Positions 1 to 7,428 of a stretch of DNA of 37,310 bases are shown piece by piece. The DNA is from Veillonella seminalis (GTDB lineage Bacteria > Bacillota > Negativicutes > Veillonellales > Veillonellaceae), in assembly GCF_003992065.1 (NCBI RefSeq), contig NZ_RQUZ01000017.1:1-37310 (forward strand). Direction: 5' to 3'. The notes under the pieces were generated by a model. It was not told the DNA's origin. It made no database searches and was given only the letters and a program-made list of their open reading frames with translations. Position numbers and translations under genes: made by a program. The stretch's first letter is position 1; every line of letters starts with the position of its first letter.

Positions 1-104
1 TTTTTATGTCAACAACTTTTTTACAAGTTATTTACAAGTTTTAAACATTGATACCACTCACAACACGCTGCCGCGCTGTGTTATCGTCAACTGACGACTT
101 GACT

Positions 105-134
105 ATTCTAACAAAAATAAGCCAAAGACGTCAA
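105..134 (-). promoter_or_regulatory. Strong rRNA-like promoter reading off the left edge
   Basis: On the minus strand a -35 box TTGACG (129-134) is followed after 18 nt by a -10 box TAGAAT (105-110), with an A/T-rich stretch upstream like an UP element. Transcription would start near 98 and run out of the window. A second -35 box, TTGACA, lies at 7-12 in the context AAAGTTGTTGACA, which closely resembles P2 promoters of Firmicutes rRNA operons; its -10 would be outside the window. A perfect 6-bp inverted repeat (84-89 and 92-97) sits at the expected 5' end of the transcript. The promoter boxes are seen directly; that they drive an rRNA operon is inferred. Confidence 0.6.
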
Positions 135-173
135 CCCCTATTTTTAATTTTTTTAAGAAAAATATACAAAAGC

Positions 174-202
174 AAAAAACGAGGCTCAAATAAGAGCCTC
201 GT
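174..202 (-). terminator. Rho-independent terminator of the adaptor operon
   Basis: A perfect 9-bp stem (ACGAGGCTC at 179-187, its complement at 194-202) with a 6-nt loop is followed on the minus strand by six T (174-179). It lies about 120 bp past the stop of the adaptor gene and before the leftward promoter, so it insulates the two units. Confidence 0.85.
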
Positions 203-321
203 TCACTCAACATATGGTATTTATAGGCACTTCGTATACACTCTACTATATTATATGCGCCATATAAACAAAATACAAAAAACATAACTATCAGTATATT
301 TCAGTTAAATATACTAATCTC

Positions 322-1461
322 TTAGTATTCTACCTTTTGTCCCAGTTCAAATTCACCTTTAGATGTAATAACACGTTCGCCTTTGCTGAGTCCCATTATG
401 ATGGCCGTATAATCATCGGCGGTTTCACTCGTTTCAACTACGCGAACATCAACCGTATTATCAGCGGTTACTACGTACACAAACTTGCCGTCTTTGTTTT
501 CACGAATCGCTTCTTTCGGTACAGCTAATACGGGTGCTTTAGCTTCAGATTCAATCACCAAGGTATAGAACTCACCGGGCTTAATTACATTATCGGCATT
601 TTGGAAAGTAGCTTTAACCAAAACACTCGGTGTACCGGCCGGTGCATTTGTGTCGATATACGTTAACTCACCGGGAATCTGTTTATCATCCACTTTTAAA
701 TATACCTTAATCGTCGGTTTCATAGCCGGATCCGCCAACTTCAACGCAAAGCTTTGCGGAATGCTGAGCGATGCTACTACCGGCGAGTTTTGTTGAATGA
801 GCATGAACGGTCTGCCTTCAATCGCCACCTTGCGATCTTCATTATAGATAGCGGCTACGCGACCGTTGATCGGCGATACAATTTGTGCTTGTGCAATTTG
901 TGCTTGAAGTTGAGCAATGGCTGCTTGAATACCGGCTGTTTCCATACCGCCGGTTGACACATAGCCGCCACCGCTTGTCACTACGGTAGCCTGTGAACGT
1001 TGCACAATTGTCTGATATTCTTTTTCCGTAATAATCCCATTCTGCATCATTTCACGCGCACGATTTACATCACCGGCCGATACAGCGCCCGGCACTATCG
1101 TAGTTTCTTGTGGTACAGCCTGCACCCCACCATGACTTTGTTGTTCACTCAATTGTTGAATCAACTGATTTAATTGGGCTTGCATAGTGCTCGTATCCAA
1201 CATAGCCACCACCTGGCCTTGTTTAACTTCATCGCCCACTTTTACTGCCATTGTGCTGACTTGACCGGAAACGGTTGGTTCAATCGTTGCCTTATTAAGT
1301 GCCGTAATATTGGCATCATTATTAATTTTAACCGGCATCTCGTGCATATCGACCTCTGCCGTGGTTACTTTCGGCGGCCCAAAACATCCCGCCATAAGAC
1401 CGGCCACCATTACAATCATCACCATGAATAACCACCGGTAACGGTACTGTCGTCCTTTCAT
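322..1461 (-). CDS. RND/HlyD-type periplasmic adaptor lipoprotein (membrane fusion protein)
   Basis: A 379-residue membrane fusion protein of the kind that links an inner-membrane efflux pump to an outer-membrane channel. A signal sequence ends in a lipobox LMAGC with the lipidated Cys at residue 26. The first half of the lipoyl domain lies at about 55-90 (SGQV, VKVGDEV, GQVVAML), a Gln-rich alpha-hairpin at about 92-190, the second lipoyl half at about 192-220 (SPINGRVAAI), then beta-barrel and membrane-proximal domains (VPKEAI near the C-terminus). The ATG has a good AGGAGG site 7 nt upstream. It follows the TPR lipoprotein gene by 20 bp. No RND permease or outer-membrane factor gene follows: a terminator does. 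Substrate unknown; it may serve a pump encoded elsewhere. Confidence 0.88.
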   Translation of the reverse strand: MKGRQYRYRWLFMVMIVMVAGLMAGCFGPPKVTTAEVDMHEMPVKINNDANITALNKATIEPTVSGQVSTMAVKVGDEVKQGQVVAMLDTSTMQAQLNQLIQQLSEQQSHGGVQAVPQETTIVPGAVSAGDVNRAREMMQNGIITEKEYQTIVQRSQATVVTSGGGYVSTGGMETAGIQAAIAQLQAQIAQAQIVSPINGRVAAIYNEDRKVAIEGRPFMLIQQNSPVVASLSIPQSFALKLADPAMKPTIKVYLKVDDKQIPGELTYIDTNAPAGTPSVLVKATFQNADNVIKPGEFYTLVIESEAKAPVLAVPKEAIRENKDGKFVYVVTADNTVDVRVVETSETADDYTAIIMGLSKGERVITSKGEFELGQKVEY

Positions 1462-1481
1462 AGTTAGTCCTCCTTCTCCGG

Positions 1482-2102
1482 TTATTTTACAATCGCTTCA
1501 AACTCCGAATTGCCATGAAAACGTTCAAAATGATCCTGCGTCCGCGCCGCCTCTTTGACAGCGGAATCCAGAGCTACAGCCTGCCGTAAATACTGAAGAG
1601 CCTTAGCATCTTGTCCCTGATCGGCATAAATTGTAGCGATTCCATATACAGACCATGTATTCTTCGGATCTTTTGTAAGGACTCTTTCAAACCAAAACTT
1701 TGCGTCCGTTAACTGCCCCTGCAATTTATAGAGCATGGCCATATTATAGTAATTGCTTACATTATTAGGATTGAGTTCATAGGCTTTTTTTGTCAAAACC
1801 AAACCGTCTGCCGGGTTACCGTTGAGTCCCATGGCCATTCCCTTTAAGGAATACGCTGCATCAGACTGCGGATACTTTTTCAAGATCTCATCGGCTTTAG
1901 CAATAGTGCCTGCATAGTCATTCGTTTGCAAAAGCTTCGTTGCTTCCTGCAATTCGGCTGTCGGCTCAGCTTTGTCGGTTACGGTTGTATTCGGCGTTAC
2001 CGTTTTAGTTGTCTCAACAGACTCTGTTGCAGCTGTACCGCAGCCTCCCAAGAGTACGGCGGCGCCGAAAAATAGAGCTGTCACTATATGTAATAACTTC
2101 AA
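1482..2102 (-). CDS. TPR-repeat lipoprotein
   Basis: A 206-residue lipoprotein with signal peptide and lipobox LLGGC (Cys21), a Thr/Val-rich linker to about residue 48, then four or so tetratricopeptide repeats (about 50-185), for example NYAMAMLYKLQG-like and IYADQGQDAKAL segments. TPR lipoproteins are protein-protein scaffolds, often in envelope assembly. The start is a TTG codon, chosen because AAGGAG lies 6 nt upstream, the signal peptide begins there and no ATG is better placed. It is the first gene of a two-gene operon with the adaptor, which suggests the two act together at the envelope. The exact partner is not visible. Confidence 0.8.
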   Translation of the reverse strand: MKLLHIVTALFFGAAVLLGGCGTAATESVETTKTVTPNTTVTDKAEPTAELQEATKLLQTNDYAGTIAKADEILKKYPQSDAAYSLKGMAMGLNGNPADGLVLTKKAYELNPNNVSNYYNMAMLYKLQGQLTDAKFWFERVLTKDPKNTWSVYGIATIYADQGQDAKALQYLRQAVALDSAVKEAARTQDHFERFHGNSEFEAIVK

Positions 2103-2212
2103 GTTTAACTCCTTCGTATAATATTTATTATCGTTCTAATAGCATATATTTTTATTTTATATAATCGTATATAACGTATTACCGCTTATACAACGACTAT
2201 AGCGTATCGATA

Positions 2213-2247
2213 AGACGACATCGTCATATCGTCTGACCTTCATTATA
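2213..2247 (-). promoter_or_regulatory. Upstream region of the TPR lipoprotein operon: -10 box and inverted repeat
   Basis: In the 308-bp gap between the operon and gltB, a TATAAT lies on the minus strand at 2242-2247, with only a weak -35 (TTTTTA at 2265-2270). Just downstream is the inverted repeat AGACGA (2213-2218) and TCGTCT (2229-2234), a possible operator. The remainder of the gap is AT-rich apart from the gltB terminator. Confidence 0.35.
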
Positions 2248-2301
2248 TACCATTTTGAATATTTTAAAAATCTTTATTCTTCGAAAATCGCCGATTACAG
2301 C

Positions 2302-2362
2302 AAAAAGAGTTCGTTTGAACGAGTTTAACTATGAAAACCCGAGATCAAACGAACTCTCTTTT
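2302..2362 (-). terminator. Terminator of gltB (probably bidirectional)
   Basis: A perfect 12-bp stem (GAGTTCGTTTGA at 2307-2318, complement at 2345-2356) with a 26-nt loop. It is flanked by five A on the left, giving a T-run on the minus strand, and by TCTTTT on the right. Confidence 0.8.
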
Positions 2363-2410
2363 AAAACCATATTTACGAATAACGTCTATGTTATTACGAC
2401 TTAAATACTT

Positions 2411-5400
2411 TTACTTGATATGATAGGTATCTTTAAATGCCTGTAACTGCGCATCTTCCAAAGTCATACCGTTCGCCTGATAGCCGGCAATAGCCTGTTG
2501 CATGGCTTCATACGCAGTCGGTACAATTTTAGTAAAACGCTGCGAGAAGTTTTGCCAATTATCCAAGATATGACGACCTTTGCGGCTATTAGTATGTAAT
2601 ACATGAGCTTCAATCAAGGATTTAATACGGTTCAAGTCTTCACCGGCAGCCGGTCTGGCTTCTACCAAAGCAGTGTTACATTTACGTACGTCGAAGTCTA
2701 AAAAGTACGCATAACCGCCGGACATACCGGCCCCGAAGTTACGGCCGGTCGGACCCAACACGAGTACTTCACCGCCGGTCATGTATTCGCAGCCGTGATC
2801 ACCGACACCTTCAACAACAGCTGTAATACCACTGTTACGCACGGCAAAACGTTCACCGGCACGGCCGCTTACATAGGCCTCACCGGACGTAGCACCATAG
2901 AAGGCCACATTGCCGATGATAACATTCTGGTCCGCTTCAAAGAGTGCTTCTTTAGGCGGATATACGGTAATAACCCCACCGGACAAGCCTTTCCCCATGT
3001 AGTCATTGGCATCCCCTTCGAGCTCCATAGTCATGCCTTTCGGAATGAAAGCCCCGAAGCTTTGACCGGCACTGCCTACAAAGCTGAGTTTAATTGTATT
3101 CGGTGCCAAACCTTCGGCACCATAGCGTTTCGTAATTTCACTGCCTACTATAGTCCCAACTACTCGCCGTGTATTATTAATAGCTAATTTAGCACGAATC
3201 GGTTTCTGTTCTTCAATGGCCGGACGGCACATGCGAAGCAATTTACCTTCATCCAAAGTCTTTGCCAATTCATGGTTCTGTTCATGCTGATGATAATGAC
3301 CTACCGAAATATCCGTGTATGGACGGAACAGAATGCGTTTCATATCAATACGTGACAATTTATAATTATCATCCACTACTTTTTGACGTAACAGATCGAC
3401 ACGACCTACCATTTCCTGCACACTGCGGATACCGAGTTTAGCCATGATTTCACGAAGCTCACGAGCCAAGAAGAGCATCAAATGTTCCACATATTCCGGT
3501 TTGCCTTTAAAGTTTTTACGCAATTTTTCATCTTGCGTAGCTACACCGTAAGGACAGGTATTTAAATTACAAACACGAGCCATCTTACAGCCCACCGCAA
3601 TGAGCGGCAAAGTACCGAAGCCAAACATTTCAGCCCCCAACAAGGCTGCTACGGCTATGTCGAAACCGGTCATAAGCTTACTGTCTACTTCAAGTACGAT
3701 GCGGTCACGCAAACGATTGAGCAGTAACGTCTGATGAGTTTCTGCCAAACCAAGTTCCCAAGGGGCCCCTGTGTGACGCATCCCGGTACGACCGGCCGCG
3801 CCGGTACCGCCGTCATAGCCGCAAATCAAAATATTGTCGGCTTTCGCTTTCGCTACACCTGCCGCAATGGTCCCGACACCGGCTTCCGCCGCTAATTTAA
3901 CACTGATACGGGCATCGCGATTAGCGTTTTTCAAATCAAAAATCAATTCTGCCAAGTCTTCGATAGAGTAAATATCATGATGAGGCGGTGGTGACACAAG
4001 TTCTACGCCCGGTGTGGAATGACGAGCCTTACCGATAGGCGGATATACCTTTTTGCCCGGCAATTGACCGCCTTCACCCGGTTTGGCCCCTTGAGCACAT
4101 TTAATCTGCAATTCTTTCGTATTAACCAAGTATTCGGACGTTACGCCGAAACGACCGGAGGCAATTTGCTTGATTTCACCACAACAACTATCCCCATTAG
4201 GCAATGGTTTATAACGAGCCGCATCTTCACCACCTTCGCCGGAATTACTCATGGTTCCCAAACGGTTCATGGCAATGGCAATCGTTTCATGTGCTTCTTT
4301 ACTGATGGCACCGTAACTCATGGCACCGCCTTTGAAGCGTTTTACGATGGATTCAACCGGTTCCACTTCTTCAATGGCAATACCGCCGCCAACCGGGAAG
4401 TTAAAATCCAACAAACTGCGAAGAGTTACATGGTAATCATTGCGAATATCTGACTCATATTGTTTGTAGAGCTCATAATCGTTTTCAATACAAGCCCGTT
4501 GCAATAAATCAATAGTCTTTGGATTATATAAATGCGGTTCCCCGTCTTTCATAGGACCGTAGAAGCCACCGGCTTCAAGCGTTGTATCTTCCGGTTCGGC
4601 AAAAGCTCGATGATGACGACTCAAAGTTTCCAAAGCCACGCCTTCCGTACCGATACCGCCGATACGAGTCGGTGTGTTCACAAAGTATTTATCAATGAAA
4701 TCGCTGTTGAGGCCTACCGCTTCAAAAATCTGAGCCCCCTGATAACTGCGTACCGTAGAGATACCCATTTTTGACATAACTTTTAAAATACCGTTTACGG
4801 CCGCTTTAATATAATTTTGTTCAGCCTGTTCTGCTGTGATATCGCCCAAACGGCCCTGTTTTTGCAAATCAGCCACCGTTTCCAAAGCCACATACGGATT
4901 AATAGCCGTTACGCCGTAACCGATAAGCGTACAGAAGTGATGCACTTCACGCGGTTCACCGGATTCAAGCACGAGCCCGATATCCGTGCGGAGTACTTTT
5001 TTGATTAAATGATTATGTACGGCTGCCACGGCCAATAAAGCCGGAATAGCCACATGGTCCGCATCAACACCACGGTCTGACAACACTAAAACATTATGAT
5101 CGGAACGAGCCGCTTCTTCCGCTTTTTCACAAAGTGTTTTCAAAGCTTTGCGCATGCCTTGGCTGCCTTCGGCCGGGTCAAAGAGAATCGATAAGACGGT
5201 GCTCTTCATACGGCGGCAGTCTAGTTTACGAATGGCCGCAAATTCTTTATTCGTCAAAATAGGACTGTCCAAGGACACACAGTAAGTACCGCTTTTATGT
5301 GGGTCCATCATATTGCCGCTGTTACCGAACATGACGCCCGTGGAGGTAACCATTTTTTCACGAATGGCATCAATCGGCGGATTCGTAACCTGCGCAAATA

Positions 5401-7045
5401 ATTGCTTGAAATAGCTGTATAACAATTGCGGTTTATCCGACAAGATAGCAAGCGGTGCATCGGCACCCATGGCCCCGATAGGATCTTTACCGTCTTTAGC
5501 CATCGGTTGCAGCATGCGCACCAAATCTTCCTGCGTATAACCGAAAGCCTGCTGCAATTCTTTTAAATGTTCTACCGTCGGGATTTCATCCTCCGTAGCC
5601 GGTTCGATACTGTCCAGATGAATGATATGTTCTTTTACCCATTCACCGTATGGCTGTTCCGTGGCAATCCGATGCTTAATTTCTTCATCAGATACGATGC
5701 GCTGTTCCTTCGTATCAACAAGAAGCATTTTGCCCGGTTCCAAACGGCCTTTATACCGTATATTTTCTGCCGATTCATTCACAACACCTACTTCGGACGC
5801 CATGATTAAACGGTCATTGCGGGTAATATAATAACGGGAAGGGCGTAAACCGTTACGGTCAAGCACACCGCCGATAACCGTACCATCCGTGAATCCCATG
5901 GCGGCCGGACCGTCCCATGGTTCCATCATAAAACTGTTAAACTCGTAAAAATCACGTTTTTCCTGACTCATGAGTTCGTTGTTTTCCCAAGGTTCCGGAA
6001 TCATCATCATCATGGCATGCGGCAAGCTGCGCCCCGTCATGTATAAGAATTCAAGCGTATTATCGAACATAGCTGAATCAGAACCGGTGTCATCAACAAC
6101 CGGGAATACTTTCTTAATTTGCGGAAAATATTCAGAATTGGCTTTTCCTTCACGGGCATTAATCCAGTTAATGTTACCGCGGATTGTATTAATTTCCCCG
6201 TTATGCACGATAAAACGATTAGGATATGCACGCGCCCAGCTTGGGAAGGTATTGGTACTGAAACGCGAATGGACCATGGCCAAAGCCGAAGTAAAATCCA
6301 AGTCCACCAAATCAAGGTAAAATTCTTTCAATTGTTTTGGCGTAAGCATCCCTTTATAGACGATGGTCTTAGCCGATAAAGAAGCAATGTAGAAATCACC
6401 GCTTTCCGCTTTGCTGAGCGGAATAATCTGTTTTTCCGCTTCTTTACGAATCACATAGAGTTTACGTTCAAAATCTTCATCGTTCATGATATTATCCCCC
6501 TTGCCGATAAAGATTTGAATCAACCACGGACGAATGGCCGCCGCTTCCGCACCGACTGCATGTGAATCGACCGGCACTTCACGCCAGCCCAGTACGACTT
6601 GCCCTTCTCCCCGAACAATGCTTTCCAAAATTTCTTTTTGTTTATTGCGAAGTGACTCATAGCGATGAGCAAACACCATGCCGACCCCGTAACTGCCTAC
6701 CGGTGGCAAGGAAAATCCCAATACTTCGCATTCTCTTTGGAAAAAGTTATGCGGAATCTGCACCAAAATGCCGGCCCCGTCACCGGACGAAGCATCAGCC
6801 CCACGAGCACCGCGGTGTTCCAAACGTTCCAAAATACGCAGGCCGTCATCGATAATATCATGCGATTTACGTCCTTTAATATCTACCACGAAACCCATGC
6901 CACACGCATCCTTTTCATAGGCTGCATTATATAACCCCTGAGCCTGCCATTGTGCCTGTTCTCGTTGTTGGATTTCTATTTGCGTTTTCCCTTGCTGTTG
7001 TGATTGACGTTGTTGTACGTTCCCTTGATATTGTACTTGTCCCAT
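2411..7045 (-). CDS. gltB: Glutamate synthase, large (alpha) subunit
   Basis: A 1544-residue GOGAT large subunit: it hydrolyses glutamine and transfers the ammonia to 2-oxoglutarate, making glutamate. The type-2 glutamine amidotransferase domain starts at Cys48 (ACGMGFV), which would become the N-terminal nucleophile after removal of a propeptide. Then come a central domain, the FMN-binding synthase domain (about 850-1220) with the 3Fe-4S ligands Cys1153, Cys1159 and Cys1164 (CX5CX4C), and the C-terminal GXGXG beta-helix. The start is firm: AAGGAG lies 9 nt upstream of the ATG. The 47-residue propeptide is strikingly Gln-rich. The gene stands alone with its own leader and terminator; gltD, the NADPH-oxidising partner, is absent from the window. 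Confidence 0.97.
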   Translation of the reverse strand: MGQVQYQGNVQQRQSQQQGKTQIEIQQREQAQWQAQGLYNAAYEKDACGMGFVVDIKGRKSHDIIDDGLRILERLEHRGARGADASSGDGAGILVQIPHNFFQRECEVLGFSLPPVGSYGVGMVFAHRYESLRNKQKEILESIVRGEGQVVLGWREVPVDSHAVGAEAAAIRPWLIQIFIGKGDNIMNDEDFERKLYVIRKEAEKQIIPLSKAESGDFYIASLSAKTIVYKGMLTPKQLKEFYLDLVDLDFTSALAMVHSRFSTNTFPSWARAYPNRFIVHNGEINTIRGNINWINAREGKANSEYFPQIKKVFPVVDDTGSDSAMFDNTLEFLYMTGRSLPHAMMMMIPEPWENNELMSQEKRDFYEFNSFMMEPWDGPAAMGFTDGTVIGGVLDRNGLRPSRYYITRNDRLIMASEVGVVNESAENIRYKGRLEPGKMLLVDTKEQRIVSDEEIKHRIATEQPYGEWVKEHIIHLDSIEPATEDEIPTVEHLKELQQAFGYTQEDLVRMLQPMAKDGKDPIGAMGADAPLAILSDKPQLLYSYFKQLFAQVTNPPIDAIREKMVTSTGVMFGNSGNMMDPHKSGTYCVSLDSPILTNKEFAAIRKLDCRRMKSTVLSILFDPAEGSQGMRKALKTLCEKAEEAARSDHNVLVLSDRGVDADHVAIPALLAVAAVHNHLIKKVLRTDIGLVLESGEPREVHHFCTLIGYGVTAINPYVALETVADLQKQGRLGDITAEQAEQNYIKAAVNGILKVMSKMGISTVRSYQGAQIFEAVGLNSDFIDKYFVNTPTRIGGIGTEGVALETLSRHHRAFAEPEDTTLEAGGFYGPMKDGEPHLYNPKTIDLLQRACIENDYELYKQYESDIRNDYHVTLRSLLDFNFPVGGGIAIEEVEPVESIVKRFKGGAMSYGAISKEAHETIAIAMNRLGTMSNSGEGGEDAARYKPLPNGDSCCGEIKQIASGRFGVTSEYLVNTKELQIKCAQGAKPGEGGQLPGKKVYPPIGKARHSTPGVELVSPPPHHDIYSIEDLAELIFDLKNANRDARISVKLAAEAGVGTIAAGVAKAKADNILICGYDGGTGAAGRTGMRHTGAPWELGLAETHQTLLLNRLRDRIVLEVDSKLMTGFDIAVAALLGAEMFGFGTLPLIAVGCKMARVCNLNTCPYGVATQDEKLRKNFKGKPEYVEHLMLFLARELREIMAKLGIRSVQEMVGRVDLLRQKVVDDNYKLSRIDMKRILFRPYTDISVGHYHQHEQNHELAKTLDEGKLLRMCRPAIEEQKPIRAKLAINNTRRVVGTIVGSEITKRYGAEGLAPNTIKLSFVGSAGQSFGAFIPKGMTMELEGDANDYMGKGLSGGVITVYPPKEALFEADQNVIIGNVAFYGATSGEAYVSGRAGERFAVRNSGITAVVEGVGDHGCEYMTGGEVLVLGPTGRNFGAGMSGGYAYFLDFDVRKCNTALVEARPAAGEDLNRIKSLIEAHVLHTNSRKGRHILDNWQNFSQRFTKIVPTAYEAMQQAIAGYQANGMTLEDAQLQAFKDTYHIK

Positions 7046-7086
7046 AAGCCCTTGCTCCTTCCAAACCCTATACTCTCTCTTTAGCC

Positions 7087-7148
7087 GGTATCAGTGCTTC
7101 AACATAGATCAACTGATACCGCTTTAAACTGTCCGGTATTGACAGTTT
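7087..7148 (-). promoter_or_regulatory. Structured 5' leader of gltB
   Basis: Two perfect hairpins lie between the probable promoter and the gltB start. Hairpin 1 is an 8-bp stem (AAACTGTC at 7126-7133 with 7141-7148); hairpin 2 is a 9-bp stem (GGTATCAGT at 7087-7095 with 7112-7120). The loop of hairpin 1 contains ATACCG in the transcript, which can also pair with CGGTAT of hairpin 2, so the two stems may compete or form a pseudoknot. No known riboswitch class was recognised. Confidence 0.4.
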
Positions 7149-7197
7149 GCTATCTCTATACATCAGATATCCATTCTATAGAAAATAGATTGTTTCT

Positions 7198-7203
7198 ATT
7201 ATA
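7198..7203 (-). promoter_or_regulatory. Probable -10 box of the gltB promoter
   Basis: A perfect TATAAT on the minus strand about 155 bp before the gltB start; no convincing -35 box lies 16-18 nt further upstream. The site would place the transcription start near 7190 and give a leader of about 145 nt that includes both hairpins. Confidence 0.4.
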
Positions 7204-7286
7204 AACCTCTTCAGCAAAAAAATCATATAGCAATATACTATAGCTATTGTGCAATAATCTCATGTATACAAGGTACTTTTAAATAC

Positions 7287-7318
7287 AAAAATCCTCTCCG
7301 AAATATTTTCGGAGAGGG
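7287..7318 (-). terminator. Terminator of the MocR-yhaO-yhaN operon
   Basis: A perfect 11-bp stem (7293-7303 with 7307-7317) with a 3-nt loop is followed on the minus strand by ATTTTTG. It lies 110 bp past the yhaN stop. Confidence 0.85.
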
Positions 7319-7428
7319 TTTAATCATATCAATACAGCTTCACAAATGATAACAGTTCGTATTTTTAATCTTTATTAACTTATAAAATTACAATTAGTAG
7401 CTTCATAGACTCAATTTATATCCAGCAA

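Noticed and set aside
48-287. Frames on both strands at the left edge
   Set aside because: They cross a promoter and a terminator and resemble no protein.
2795-6934. Many plus-strand frames opposite gltB, some over 100 codons
   Set aside because: Antisense shadows of a long conserved gene.
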